Origin: Treponema sp.
Lineage (GTDB): Bacteria > Spirochaetota > Spirochaetia > Treponematales > Breznakiellaceae
Assembly: GCA_031265845.1 (NCBI GenBank)
Contig: JAISCC010000092.1
Location: 1 to 40,108 of the forward strand
Reading direction: 5' to 3'
Length of the DNA stretch: 40,108 nt
Made by a program: the position numbers and the translations under genes. This document shows, in pieces, positions 1 through 7,764 of the stretch (positions within the stretch are counted from its first letter, which is position 1; each line of letters starts with the position of its first letter). Below the pieces are notes generated by a model that was not told the origin of the DNA, searched no databases, and saw nothing but the letters and a program-made list of their open reading frames with translations.

Positions 1-34
1 TTGCAATACGCCATGAGGCGTTTGCGCCTTTCAT
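1..34 (-). CDS. 5' end of an unidentified gene, cut by the window edge
   Basis: Read on the minus strand, an ATG at 34-32 opens a frame beginning MKGANASWRIA that runs off the window edge. A clear AGGAG (complement of 41-45) lies 6 bases upstream, so a real start is plausible. The gene would be divergent from dnaA. Eleven residues are too few to identify it; it is not the start of ribosomal protein L34, which often lies upstream of dnaA in other bacteria. An inverted repeat at 61-97 lies just upstream. Confidence 0.4.
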   Translation of the reverse strand, partial: MKGANASWRIA

Positions 35-60
35 GCCACGCTCCTTTTGTGACGCGCCGA

Positions 61-97
61 CTCTTTCAAAACGCGCAGGGCGACAGTTTTGAAAGAG
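61..97. repeat. Palindromic intergenic repeat, 12-bp perfect arms
   Basis: CTCTTTCAAAAC (61-72) and GTTTTGAAAGAG (86-97) are perfect inverted copies separated by 13 bases. The arm core TTTCAAAAC recurs in palindromes at 32706-32744, 21214-21251 and 7889-7981, so this is probably a member of a dispersed repeat family. There is no T-run beside it, so it does not look like a terminator. Confidence 0.75.
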
Positions 98-370
98 CCG
101 CGTTAGATTTAACGGGAAAAGCCCCTTGCCAGCCGCTTTTTCCATACAGGCTTTTCCAGCGCTCGCCATGAACTACCTTCTATAGGCGCCGCCGTTGCGT
201 AAAAGGACGCCCCTCGCCGTCCTCAAAACATACTTATTTTAGGTATTAGTATGATTATGTACGCTCTATTTGTCAAGCGTGTTGTACGCGACAATCGCGG
301 CGACCGCCGCTTGCAGATTCTTGGCGAGCGGCTCCCACAAGACCCCCGTCAACGATAGTACGTCTGTATA

Positions 371-616
371 GTGGCTCACAATTGTGTATAAATTGTGAAC
401 AAACTTGTTTATGTAACGTTCAAAACCTAAAAATAAAGTAAAATTCAGACAAAATTCACAATTTGAATTTTGAAAACCTGTTAATATGTTATATAACTTG
501 TTATTATACAATATATTGATATAAAATCAAAAAATTCCGCGATCTGGTGTGACAAAAATCATCAAGTATGCTATACTGTCAGCCATTGTGCAAAACTTGT
601 GAACAGTTGTGAATTT
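371..616. other. DnaA-box cluster upstream of dnaA (possible part of oriC)
   Basis: TGTGTATAA at 383-391 is a perfect match to the reverse complement of the DnaA box TTATNCACA. TGTGAACAA at 394-402 has one mismatch. Further TTGTGAA-type motifs occur near 597-603 and 607-613, with an inverted one at 455-460. The stretch is strongly AT-rich between about 400 and 530. Its position next to dnaA and the box clustering point to replication initiation or dnaA autoregulation. Which side of dnaA holds the functional origin cannot be decided by eye. Confidence 0.55.
549..577 (+). promoter_or_regulatory. Probable dnaA promoter
   Basis: GTGACA at 549-554 (5/6 match to TTGACA), a 17-base spacer and TATACT at 572-577 form a good sigma-70-type promoter. 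The predicted start near 584 leaves a leader of about 240 bases before dnaA. That leader holds DnaA-box-like motifs at 597-616 and two hairpins. Confidence 0.6.
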
Positions 617-623
617 ATATAAA

Positions 624-659
624 GAAATCTCTGGACATCCGTGAATTTCCAGAGATTTC
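624..659. repeat. 12-bp hairpin in the dnaA leader
   Basis: GAAATCTCTGGA (624-635) pairs perfectly with TCCAGAGATTTC (648-659) around a 12-base loop. It lies between the predicted dnaA promoter and the gene. No T-run follows. It could be an mRNA structure controlling dnaA or an intergenic repeat. Confidence 0.6.
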
Positions 660-685
660 GGAATAAGAAAACCACATGAACCTCC

Positions 686-719
686 CCCGCCCCTAAAAAG
701 AAACGCTCTTCGGGGCGGG
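686..719 (+). repeat. GC-rich 8-bp hairpin in the dnaA leader
   Basis: CCCGCCCC (686-693) pairs with GGGGCGGG (712-719) around an 18-base loop, followed by CGTTTTGAAAG. The short T-run makes it a weak candidate attenuator for dnaA. It may equally be a repeat. Confidence 0.4.
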
Positions 720-823
720 CGTTTTGAAAGCGCCACGTCGTGCGCGAGGTTTGTTCCGCAAGGAAACGCGCCAACTGGGAAGCAACCATCTGTGGCAAGC
801 CCCACTGCGAATAAGGACATATC

Positions 824-2287
824 ATGGCTGACTGGGATTACGAATTTTTTTGGAAAGAGACCTTGAATCAAATGTATGAAGAACTCGGCGAACAGGAATT
901 TTCACGCTGGTTCACTCTCATGGAGTACCGGGGCGCAACAGAAAACACCATTATTCTGGGCGTGCCGTCAAATTTTTATCGCGAGGAAGTGAAGCGGCGG
1001 TATAACATCCGCATTGAAGAAAAACTCAAGCTGATAATAGAAAAAGACATGACGCTTGTTTTTGAGATTGTTCAACAACCAAAAAAAACAATAGTTCAAT
1101 CAGAGCGGACTGAACCGGAGTCTCAAGCAAGGAAATCATCCGGTGAATTCAAAGAGGAAAAGCGAGGCGGCGATGATTCGCATCAAATGAAAAAAACAGA
1201 CGCTCCAGCGGCTCCGCCCGTGCAGAGTGCGCAGAGCGTCCAGAAGCGGCATCCACAGTTAAAATTGGATTACAGCTTCGACGCCTATGTCATCGGGGAC
1301 AACAACAGTTTTGCGGCGAACGCGGCGCTGGCGATAGCGAAGAATCCGGGCGTCACCTACAATCCCTTCTTTTTATACGGCGGTGTGGGGCTTGGAAAGA
1401 CGCATCTTTTGCAGGCAATCGGCAACTATGTATACGCCAATTCTCCTGAAACAAAAATTGTGTACATCAACACTGAAGCCTTTCTCAATGAGTATGTCGA
1501 CGCTCTTAAAGAAAAAAACATGAGTTCCTTCAAAAAGAAATACCGGTACGTTGACGTGCTGCTTATGGACGACGTTCATTTTGTGCAGGAAAAAGAAGGG
1601 CTTCAAGAAGAGCTTTTTCATACGTTCAACACCTTGTACGAATCGAACAAGCAGATTGTTTTCACTTGCGACCGTCCGGCTACGGAATTGAAAAAAATTT
1701 CAGATCGCTTGCGCTCCCGGTTTGAACGGGGACTCAACATCGATCTCCAGCCGCCAAACTACGAGACCCGCTACGCCATCCTTAAAAAGAAGGCGGAATC
1801 GAAAAATGTAGCTATTCCCGATGAGGTGCTTGCGCTTATAAGCAAAAACGTCTCCTCGAATGTCCGCGATCTTGAAGCGGCCCTCACCACATTGATTGCA
1901 TACGCGGATCTGGTGGGAAAGACCATCACGGTTGAGATTGCGCGGCAACAGCTCAAAGACGTATTCGCGGCTCCCAAGCAGACCAACATGTCTATAGACA
2001 TTATTCAGCGGGTGGTGGCGGAGCATTTCAAAATAACGCCCACTGATCTGAAAGGAAAGAAAAAGTCCCAAAATGTGGTGTTTCCGCGCCAGCTTGCCAT
2101 CTATATTTCTCGTGAAATCACCGAATTTTCCACGACCGAGATAGGGCAGGCTTTCGGCGGACGGGATCATACAACCGCGATGCACTCATGCAACAAGATC
2201 AGAGAGCGTATACAAACAGACCCCACGCTTGATTCAACCATACAGAGCCTTATCAGAATGATAAAGGAGTACAACGCCAAAGGGTGA
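824..2287 (+). CDS. dnaA: Chromosomal replication initiator protein DnaA
   Basis: DnaA binds DnaA boxes and opens the origin. The 487-residue length is normal. Domain I is at about 1-85, followed by a polar linker (about 90-145). The AAA+ domain has Walker A GGVGLGKT at 186-193, Walker B VLLMDD near 245-250 and the arginine-finger region DRLRSRFERG. The C-terminal DNA-binding helix-turn-helix carries the signature GGRDHTTAMHSCNKI. AAGGA at 813-817 sits 6 bases before the ATG. Consensus DnaA boxes at 383-391 and 2491-2499 flank the gene, consistent with autoregulation and a nearby origin. dnaN, recF and a DUF721 gene follow in the order seen in Treponema. Confidence 0.98.
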   Translation: MADWDYEFFWKETLNQMYEELGEQEFSRWFTLMEYRGATENTIILGVPSNFYREEVKRRYNIRIEEKLKLIIEKDMTLVFEIVQQPKKTIVQSERTEPESQARKSSGEFKEEKRGGDDSHQMKKTDAPAAPPVQSAQSVQKRHPQLKLDYSFDAYVIGDNNSFAANAALAIAKNPGVTYNPFFLYGGVGLGKTHLLQAIGNYVYANSPETKIVYINTEAFLNEYVDALKEKNMSSFKKKYRYVDVLLMDDVHFVQEKEGLQEELFHTFNTLYESNKQIVFTCDRPATELKKISDRLRSRFERGLNIDLQPPNYETRYAILKKKAESKNVAIPDEVLALISKNVSSNVRDLEAALTTLIAYADLVGKTITVEIARQQLKDVFAAPKQTNMSIDIIQRVVAEHFKITPTDLKGKKKSQNVVFPRQLAIYISREITEFSTTEIGQAFGGRDHTTAMHSCNKIRERIQTDPTLDSTIQSLIRMIKEYNAKG

Positions 2288-2349
2288 CTATAAACGAGCT
2301 TGCTCCAACATCAGTTGGTTTTGAAACAAAACCTTATGAAAAACATCAC

Positions 2350-2378
2350 TTGCAAATTTGTGAATTCTTATGTATAAT
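2350..2378 (+). promoter_or_regulatory. Probable dnaN promoter
   Basis: TTGCAA at 2350-2355, a 17-base spacer and a perfect TATAAT at 2373-2378. A TTGTGAA motif resembling a weak DnaA box lies inside the spacer (2358-2364), so DnaA binding could repress or modulate this promoter. Confidence 0.55.
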
Positions 2379-2490
2379 ACGGTAGAACCGGTGTATTTAT
2401 AAAAAAGACGGTGGGTACTGTGGAATAGAGGAAGTCTTTTCCCAAATTTGTGAAAACCGCAACAGTTTGAGCTAAAATGAGATAGACCCC

Positions 2491-2555
2491 TTATACACAT
2501 GTTATGGCATCTTATTATTACTATTATTATATATATATAACTTTTATAATAGTAA
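2491..2555. other. Perfect DnaA box plus AT-rich tract between dnaA and dnaN (candidate oriC unwinding element)
   Basis: TTATACACA at 2491-2499 matches the DnaA-box consensus exactly. It is followed at about 2509-2555 by a nearly pure A/T tract with repeated TTATTA and TATATATA units. A box next to an easily melted tract in the dnaA-dnaN gap is the usual layout of a bacterial origin. Related TTGTGAA motifs occur at 2358 and 2458. The tract ends just before the dnaN ribosome-binding site. Confidence 0.6.
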
Positions 2556-2571
2556 GAGAAAGGAGAAAGAA

Positions 2572-3669
2572 ATGAAATTTTCTTGCGAGCGAAGTGTTCT
2601 GCTCAAAGAGATTGGGATAGCCCAGGAGATTATCGCTTCAAAAAACGCCATCTCTATTTTGTCTAATATTTATATTGAAGCGGCGAATGACACATTGGTC
2701 ATCAAAGCCACCGATATAAAGGTCAACTTTGAGACAAAGGTTCCGGTTTCCGTGATAGAACCGGGCGCCGCGACTGTGTTTTGTGATAAATTTTTAGGAA
2801 TTTTATCATCCATACCGGAAGGAGAATTGGAATTTGAGCATGTCGACACAATGGTCATAATAAAGCCGACGACTAAGAAGGTCAAGTTCCAGCTCAGAAG
2901 CATCGCCTCCGAAAATTTCCCCGTGTTTCCGGAACCGAATGAAAAATCATTCTTCTCTATACCTATAAAAAACTTTAAGGAAATGATACATCAAACCGTA
3001 TTCGCCGTTTCCGACGATGAGACCCGCTATTTTATGACTGGCGTTTTGTTTGAGAAAGACGGGCCCAAAGTCAATATGGTCGCTACCGACGGCAGGCGGC
3101 TCGCTTTTATAAGCAAGGAGATTGATGATGACGCGCCTGATTTTTCAGGCGTTATTGTGCCGCCGAAGATACTTACCATCATTATAAAGCGGGCTGGAGA
3201 CGAAGGGGTTATTTCGATTTCCGTCACGGACAAGATCATTTTTGTACGGTTCGGTTCGTATAACCTTTCGTCTGTTTTGATTGAAGGGCAGTTCCCCAAC
3301 TACCACCGCGTTATTCCTGAAACTCACGAGCATTGCTTTACCTTAAACCGCATTGAGACGCTTGACGCGCTCAAGCGCGTGTCGCTGTTTGTTGAAAAAT
3401 CGCACCGCATCTATTTGAGCTTGACGCCCGGCGTACTTTCGATAGCGTCTGAAGAAAGCGATCTTGGCGTTGCGAATGAGGAAATTCCATGCAAATACGA
3501 CGGAAGCGCGGTTTCAATCGCCATGAATTACCGGTATGTGGAAGAACCGTTCAAGGTGATGAGCGACAACGATATAAGCGTCTATTTTACCGATCCCGGC
3601 AAGGCGGTGACTATTAAACCGGAACCGGAAAGCGACTTCTTGCATGTTGTGATGCCCATGCAGCCTTAG
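2572..3669 (+). CDS. dnaN: DNA polymerase III beta sliding clamp
   Basis: This is the ring-shaped processivity clamp that tethers polymerase III to DNA. The 365-residue length is typical. The family pattern is visible: start MKFSCERSVLLKEI, a central ATDGRRLA motif with the preceding F.L..VFAVSDDETRYFMTGV stretch, and a C-terminal end close to the usual MPM(R/Q) pattern (VVMPMQP). AGGAG at 2561-2565 is well placed for the ATG at 2572. It lies between dnaA and recF as in many bacteria, with recF starting 10 bases after its stop. Confidence 0.97.
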   Translation: MKFSCERSVLLKEIGIAQEIIASKNAISILSNIYIEAANDTLVIKATDIKVNFETKVPVSVIEPGAATVFCDKFLGILSSIPEGELEFEHVDTMVIIKPTTKKVKFQLRSIASENFPVFPEPNEKSFFSIPIKNFKEMIHQTVFAVSDDETRYFMTGVLFEKDGPKVNMVATDGRRLAFISKEIDDDAPDFSGVIVPPKILTIIIKRAGDEGVISISVTDKIIFVRFGSYNLSSVLIEGQFPNYHRVIPETHEHCFTLNRIETLDALKRVSLFVEKSHRIYLSLTPGVLSIASEESDLGVANEEIPCKYDGSAVSIAMNYRYVEEPFKVMSDNDISVYFTDPGKAVTIKPEPESDFLHVVMPMQP

Positions 3670-3678
3670 TCCAGCGAC

Positions 3679-4935
3679 ATGCTTATATCATCGTTGCGCT
3701 TTATCTCTTTTAGAAATTTGCGGGACGCTGAAGTTGACACTCAAGCGAAAGATGTTTTTTTAGTTGGTGAAAACGGGCAGGGAAAGACCAATTTCCTTGA
3801 AGGCGTCTATTTCTGCTCATACGCCTCATCGTTCCGTTCGGTGAACGACCGTGAGCTTGTTCGTAAAAACGAGTATGCGGGCGTTGCTGACGATGCTCAC
3901 GACGCTGAAAGGGGCGAAGAAAAAAAAAGCAAAGGCTGCTCGGCGATGGCGCGGTTTGCGCCGGCGGCGCTGGGCGCATCGCCGTTCTATGAAAAAATTC
4001 TGGTGAAAATAGAAAACAGCCGCAAGACCGTTGTTGTTGATGGAAAAAAAGTCGAAGACCGGAAAGATCTCATTTCTATAGCGCCGTGCATTGTGTTTTG
4101 CCATGAAGATATGATCTTTGCCGCAGGCGCGCCGGAAGACAGGCGGTGGTTTTTCGATCAAAGCCAGAGCCTTTACGACCCCATGTACCTGGACGATCTT
4201 CGCAATTACCGGAAAATTCTCAAAACCAGAAATAGCGTGCTGAAAGATTATGGAAGCGACTCTTCTCACAAAACGCGGTTGCTTGATGCGCTTGATCCGC
4301 AGTTGGCGAAATATGGCATACAGATTATGAAAAAACGCGCTGGCGCCGCCCTGCTTTTTTCCCAGACGTTTACGCCGCTGTATACGTATGTTTCGGGTAT
4401 TGGCGATATTGAAGTGCGGTATATTCCTTCGTGGAATGCGCGTCAAACCCGCAGCGCGGACGGCGGCGAGCGCGGAGTGGCGTCAGACGCGGCGCTAAAC
4501 GCAGCCGCAACAGTTTGTGATTTTGAAGAGATGGGAGAAGAAGCGATCATTGAGTTGTTGAAAAAACGCCGCGAAGGAGACGTTTCTTTTGGCGCTACGA
4601 GAATGGGACCCCATCGTGACAAGTATGTGTTTACCTGCGGCGGCGTTGAATTCGCACGAAACGCTTCCACTGGACAGCGGCGGCTTCTTGTTTTGCTGTT
4701 GCGTGTCGCGGAAGCGAAGCGGTTTTCGGATATGAGTGGAAGAAAGCCGGTCCTGTTGTTGGATGACGTGCTTTTGGAGCTTGACCCTGAAAAACGCCGC
4801 AGATTTCTTGAAGTCCTGCCTGACTATGAGCAGGTGTTTTACACGTTTTTGCCGGAGGAGCCTTACCAGCGGTACCGTACATCTGACACCATTGTCTACA
4901 ACATGTCCCGAGGCAGTCTGTCAAGGATGGAATGA
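3679..4935 (+). CDS. recF: DNA replication/repair ATPase RecF
   Basis: RecF loads RecA at single-strand gaps. Walker A GENGQGKT is at residues 30-37. The ABC-type signature region TGQRRLLVLLLR and Walker B LLLDD are near the C-terminus. At 418 residues it is about 50 longer than usual. The extra length is two hydrophilic insertions, near residues 75-100 (acidic/lysine-rich, then Ala-rich) and about 255-285. The start is the first ATG after dnaN, with no strong ribosome-binding site, so translation may depend on dnaN. The stop overlaps the next start (ATGATGA at 4932-4938). Confidence 0.93.
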   Translation: MLISSLRFISFRNLRDAEVDTQAKDVFLVGENGQGKTNFLEGVYFCSYASSFRSVNDRELVRKNEYAGVADDAHDAERGEEKKSKGCSAMARFAPAALGASPFYEKILVKIENSRKTVVVDGKKVEDRKDLISIAPCIVFCHEDMIFAAGAPEDRRWFFDQSQSLYDPMYLDDLRNYRKILKTRNSVLKDYGSDSSHKTRLLDALDPQLAKYGIQIMKKRAGAALLFSQTFTPLYTYVSGIGDIEVRYIPSWNARQTRSADGGERGVASDAALNAAATVCDFEEMGEEAIIELLKKRREGDVSFGATRMGPHRDKYVFTCGGVEFARNASTGQRRLLVLLLRVAEAKRFSDMSGRKPVLLLDDVLLELDPEKRRRFLEVLPDYEQVFYTFLPEEPYQRYRTSDTIVYNMSRGSLSRME

Positions 4936-5402
4936 TGAAAAGAGCGGGCGATCTTCTTTCAATTTTTTTTGATGAATACACCGGGCGCAACGCCCGCAGC
5001 ATTTCGAAGGTATTCACCTCATGGGCTGCCGTCGCCAGAGAGCAGCGAATCCCTGCGGCGGTGGATCACACCCAAATTGTTGAGCTTGAGCGAAATATTG
5101 TGCTTATTGAGGCGGATCATCCGGGATGGATACAGATTTTGCAGACCAAGCAACAAGAGATTTTGGAAAGCTTCAGGCGGCGGTTTCCCGAATTGACCAT
5201 CAACGGCGTTTCATTCCGGTTAAGCAAGGGCGCGATACAGGCGCGTGAGGATGGCGTCGTCGATGCCTTCGGCGCTTCCAAAACGCGTGTTGCGTACGTT
5301 TCGGAAATGCCGCCAGCGCCGCCGGACGATGTGTTGTCAAAAATTGAAAACAGCGATGCGTTTAAGAAACTTGTGTCAAATTTTAAAGAGGGGAACAAGT
5401 AA
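4932..5402 (+). CDS. DUF721 (DciA-like) protein
   Basis: This 156-residue protein has the DUF721 pattern: a helical start with GDLLSIFF, then W near residue 31 in SKVFTSWAAVA, then VLIEADHPGWIQILQ, followed by a helix. The fold is KH-like. Characterised DUF721 members (DciA) help load the replicative helicase; others are unstudied. The start overlaps the recF stop (ATGATGA), so either 4932 or 4935 is used and translation is coupled. In T. pallidum a gene of this type also follows recF. The C-terminal 55 residues are less conserved and polar. Confidence 0.85.
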   Translation: MMKRAGDLLSIFFDEYTGRNARSISKVFTSWAAVAREQRIPAAVDHTQIVELERNIVLIEADHPGWIQILQTKQQEILESFRRRFPELTINGVSFRLSKGAIQAREDGVVDAFGASKTRVAYVSEMPPAPPDDVLSKIENSDAFKKLVSNFKEGNK

Positions 5403-5403
5403 T

Positions 5404-6084
5404 ATGAATGGATATACTCATATGATTGTAGGAGGGTTAAGCGGAGCCATTCCTGTCGCCATAAGCATTGCGGAGAAAAAATTCGGCTTTAGCATAGGCT
5501 CTCAGCATGTGTATTACCCTCTGATTGGCGTACTGCCGGCGGTGGCAGGCAGTCTCGGACCGGATATAGATCTGCCAAACAGCAAAGGCGGCAGGGCTGT
5601 ACGGCTGTTTCTGAAATCGGCGATAACTCTTTTCGGCGCGTTGTCATTGAGCTTGGCCGTTTATTTATGCTTTATCGACAAACTGATCCGTCCGGTCAAT
5701 GTCCTGTTTCCGGTTCTCGCGGTTTTTACCCTTGTCTGCCTTATCCGGCTGCTCCTGCCCATCGCCCAACATAGAAAGGGTACTCACAGCGGTCTTGCGC
5801 TGTTGATAATCCTGTTGCCGATTATTTACATTATTGGGTATATATCAGCAAATTTGCTGGTCAATATTCTATTCAGCATGTGGCTTGGTTTTTGCATCGG
5901 CTGGACAAGCCATTTATTCGCGGATACGTTCAACCGCAAGGGCGTTCCGTGGCTGTATCCTCTGGATGGAAAATTTTATCATATAGCGAATATTGTTACT
6001 GGCAGCAAGCGGGAACGTACTTTCAGAAAAGTCTGCGTTGTTGTTTTCTGCGCCGCGTATCTGGCGATACTGGTGTTTGTGTAA
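5404..6084 (+). CDS. YdjM-type inner-membrane metal-dependent hydrolase (DUF457)
   Basis: This is a 226-residue membrane protein. Histidine/aspartate motifs typical of the family are YTHMIVGG at the start, GPDIDLPNS near residue 58, HRKGTHS near 120 and SHLFADTFN near 172, set among four to five hydrophobic segments. The family is predicted to be a metal-dependent membrane hydrolase; its substrate is not established. The ATG at 5404 is chosen because AGAGGGG lies just upstream and a longer in-frame start would overlap the DUF721 gene heavily. The DUF721 stop is one base upstream, so the two are co-transcribed. In T. pallidum gyrA occupies this place, so the neighbourhood diverges here. Confidence 0.85.
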   Translation: MNGYTHMIVGGLSGAIPVAISIAEKKFGFSIGSQHVYYPLIGVLPAVAGSLGPDIDLPNSKGGRAVRLFLKSAITLFGALSLSLAVYLCFIDKLIRPVNVLFPVLAVFTLVCLIRLLLPIAQHRKGTHSGLALLIILLPIIYIIGYISANLLVNILFSMWLGFCIGWTSHLFADTFNRKGVPWLYPLDGKFYHIANIVTGSKRERTFRKVCVVVFCAAYLAILVFV

Positions 6085-6186
6085 TCGCCTTTTCCGATAT
6101 AACCATACTAATTACGCAGACATTTTTTATCAGGAGAGGGAACTGCGCCAGCCAAATTAAATTGTGTATGTAAGAAAATAAAAGTA

Positions 6187-6340
6187 GGGGCTAGGGAGAG
6201 CGAACTCACGCGGAATAGGCGTCGCCTTGTCTATTCACCGCCGCATCCCAGGGTGGTCGGGCGTCAAGGCCGGAATCCGGGAGCACTTTTAGGAATCTCT
6301 CGAAACTCAATCGGAGTTTTAAGAGGTTCTCTTTTATAAA
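6187..6340 (+). ncRNA. Candidate structured RNA of unknown family
   Basis: This gene-free, relatively GC-rich island lies inside an AT-rich gap. It contains several successive hairpins: GAATAG/CTATTC (6213-6218 with 6231-6236, extended by CGG/CCG), CCGG-AAT-CCGG near 6270-6280, and CTCT-AAACTC pairing with GAGTTT-AGAG (6297-6300, 6303-6308, 6314-6319, 6322-6325). The last is followed by AGAGGTTCTCTTTT. No open frame explains it. It matches no RNA family I can name; SRP RNA, RNase P and tmRNA signatures are absent. Strand is assumed from the T-run at the 3' side. Confidence 0.35.
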
Positions 6341-6461
6341 TTAACTTTTTCTTTCAATCATGTCAAACATAATATTAGAAAACCAATAAAAATCATTCAA
6401 AAATCAACTAAATTAGTCAGGTATACGTCAACGGATAATTGCATTGTTGATTATAACCGTT

Positions 6462-6602
6462 TTACGCCATCATAAGACCCATAGCGCTAATAAGACTTAT
6501 CAACACCATAAATATTATCGATAATATTGTTATTATTTTTCTATGTCCATATTTTTTTGAAACGCCCAATATGCCGATAATTATTATTGCCAGTTTTATC
6601 AA
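6462..6602 (-). CDS. Possible 46-residue membrane miniprotein
   Basis: A minus-strand frame from a TTG at 6602 reads IKLAIIIIGILGVSKKYGHR, then a second hydrophobic helix (ITILSIIFMVLISLI) and SAMGLMMA before TAA. Two hydrophobic segments joined by a basic turn are the layout of a small two-helix membrane protein. Doubts are the TTG start, a weak purine-rich upstream region and the AT-rich context, in which hydrophobic frames arise by chance. It lies alone between the YdjM gene and tRNA-Arg. Confidence 0.3.
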   Translation of the reverse strand: MIKLAIIIIGILGVSKKYGHRKIITILSIIFMVLISLISAMGLMMA

Positions 6603-6730
6603 ACCATTCTTTTCTTCTCTAGAATTTATTTTAACCTAATTTTAGGCGGCGTCTCGTTCCTTGCGCTTGCGTCTCCTCCACAGAACAACCATTGTGAGAT
6701 GGATTTTGTCGTAATGCCACCGGCGCCTAC

Positions 6731-6759
6731 TTGACATTCGCTTTTTATCGTTGTAATAT
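6731..6759 (+). promoter_or_regulatory. tRNA-Arg promoter
   Basis: A perfect TTGACA (6731-6736), a 17-base spacer and TAATAT (6754-6759). The predicted start near 6766 is about 5 bases before the mature tRNA. Confidence 0.85.
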
Positions 6760-6770
6760 ATACACAACGC

Positions 6771-6844
<74 letters not shown>

Positions 6845-6876
6845 TAGGATTATATTTCATTATATTATATGAAATT

Positions 6877-6911
6877 AAAGGATGCGCTTCGTGAGCTTCA
6901 ACGCTCCTTTT
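6877..6911 (+). terminator. Probable terminator after tRNA-Arg
   Basis: AAAGGA-T-GCG (6877-6886) pairs with CGC-TCCTTT (6902-6910) with a single bulged T, and is followed by a short T/A run. It lies 32 bases beyond the tRNA. It sits between convergent genes and could serve both. Confidence 0.5.
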
Positions 6912-6950
6912 AAAAATGTAAGGCTTCAGGCGATCTTTATATAGGCTGGA

Positions 6951-7541
6951 CTAGAACTTCATGCTGTCGTCGTCGGTCGACAGCTTGGAAAACATGCGCT
7001 CGGAGGCATACCGGTCGTTGCGTTTGTCGTAAAGGGCGTCGCGGCTGGTTCCTTCAAAAGTGTATCCGCGCTTTTTGGCCACCGTCTCTGACGCCATGTT
7101 CAATACCGCCGGGTCGAAGAAGTGGCAGAACAGGCATATCCTGTGAACTCCGTTTGTAAAAAGCTCTGTTTCCAATATCCGCACGGATTCGGTCGCAAGC
7201 CCCTGGCGCGTAAAAGGGCTGTCCATGAAATACCCGAAATTCTTGACCGCATTCGAGGAATAGTCGATGTCCCGCGCATAAACCTCGCCTATATAGACGC
7301 CGTCGGCATATATGTCGTAATAGACGCTTCGCATTGCATCGAATTCCCCAAGCCGCCGCAAAATCAGAGCCAAACACTCTTCCGCTGACTTCAGTTCGAC
7401 AAGCGACAACCGCCAAGGATAAAAAAATTCGTTCCGGATAAGCAACGCGAACATTTCCTTCGCATGTTCCATCGTCGCCGCAGGCCGCCTAAGTTCTACC
7501 CTCTCGCCGATAAGGCTTTCTTTGAAAGGTTTTTTTTGCAT
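6951..7541 (-). CDS. GNAT-family N-acetyltransferase (RimJ/RimL type)
   Basis: This 196-residue protein has the acetyltransferase_3 layout: ERVELRRPA at the start, an IGEVYARDID strand, then GYFMDSPFTRQGLATESVRIL, where RQGLATE matches the (R/Q)xxGxA/G acetyl-CoA pyrophosphate loop, and a C-terminal NMASETVAKKRGYTFEG, typical of the N..S..V..K.GF.. motif. Members acetylate ribosomal-protein N-termini, small amines or antibiotics; the substrate here is unknown. The ATG at 7541 has AGAGG upstream. The gene stands alone and is convergent with tRNA-Arg. Confidence 0.85.
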   Translation of the reverse strand: MQKKPFKESLIGERVELRRPAATMEHAKEMFALLIRNEFFYPWRLSLVELKSAEECLALILRRLGEFDAMRSVYYDIYADGVYIGEVYARDIDYSSNAVKNFGYFMDSPFTRQGLATESVRILETELFTNGVHRICLFCHFFDPAVLNMASETVAKKRGYTFEGTSRDALYDKRNDRYASERMFSKLSTDDDSMKF

Positions 7542-7582
7542 TGTGACACCTCTTTAGTTTTTCTCTGGCGAGTTCCCTCATT

Positions 7583-7729
7583 TTAGAGTGGATTCTTTCT
7601 GTAAAAACGTTTTTGCGCCGCCGCAATTTCGCCGAGCTGAGAGCATTCTTTCATTAAATCGCGGTATTTGTTCTGATTATTCACCGATTCTGGATATTGC
7701 GTCAGTATGGAATCTAATCGCTCATTCAT
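7583..7729 (-). pseudogene. Truncated duplicate of the prfA 5' end
   Basis: The minus-strand frame encodes 48 residues: [32 protein letters not shown], then GEIAAA and an unrelated tail ending in a stop. The first 38 residues match the start of the RF1 gene at 29756 ([27 protein letters not shown]), apart from an in-frame loss of about 9 residues after Tyr12. Similarity continues upstream through the promoter up to about 7790, so this is a DNA-level duplication, not convergence. It lacks the GGQ and codon-recognition domains and cannot act as a release factor. A short plus-strand frame across this region is its shadow. Confidence 0.85.
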
Positions 7730-7735
7730 GCCATA

Positions 7736-7764
7736 ACTATACCATATCACGGCCTGTTTGTGAA
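7736..7764 (-). promoter_or_regulatory. Duplicated prfA-type promoter
   Basis: On the minus strand, TTCACA (7764-7759), a 17-base spacer and TATAGT (7741-7736) sit 6 bases before the ATG at 7729. The -35 and -10 boxes, spacing and distance to the ATG are identical to those of the real prfA promoter at 29721-29749. The fragment could therefore still be transcribed. Confidence 0.6.

Noticed and set aside
266-511. 81-codon minus-strand frame upstream of dnaA
   Set aside because: It covers the DnaA-box and AT-rich region, its N-terminal half is AT-driven low complexity, and no ribosome-binding site or family is seen.
6268-6286. GGAA-containing hairpin resembling the SRP RNA tip
   Set aside because: The flanking bases do not form the conserved SRP helix-8 pairing, so the region is left as an unassigned structure.
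6642-6737. 31-codon minus-strand frame with a very basic C-terminus (WRRRKRKERDAA)
   Set aside because: It begins inside the -35 box of the tRNA-Arg promoter and lacks a ribosome-binding site. The highly basic end is suggestive, but the frame is too short to support.
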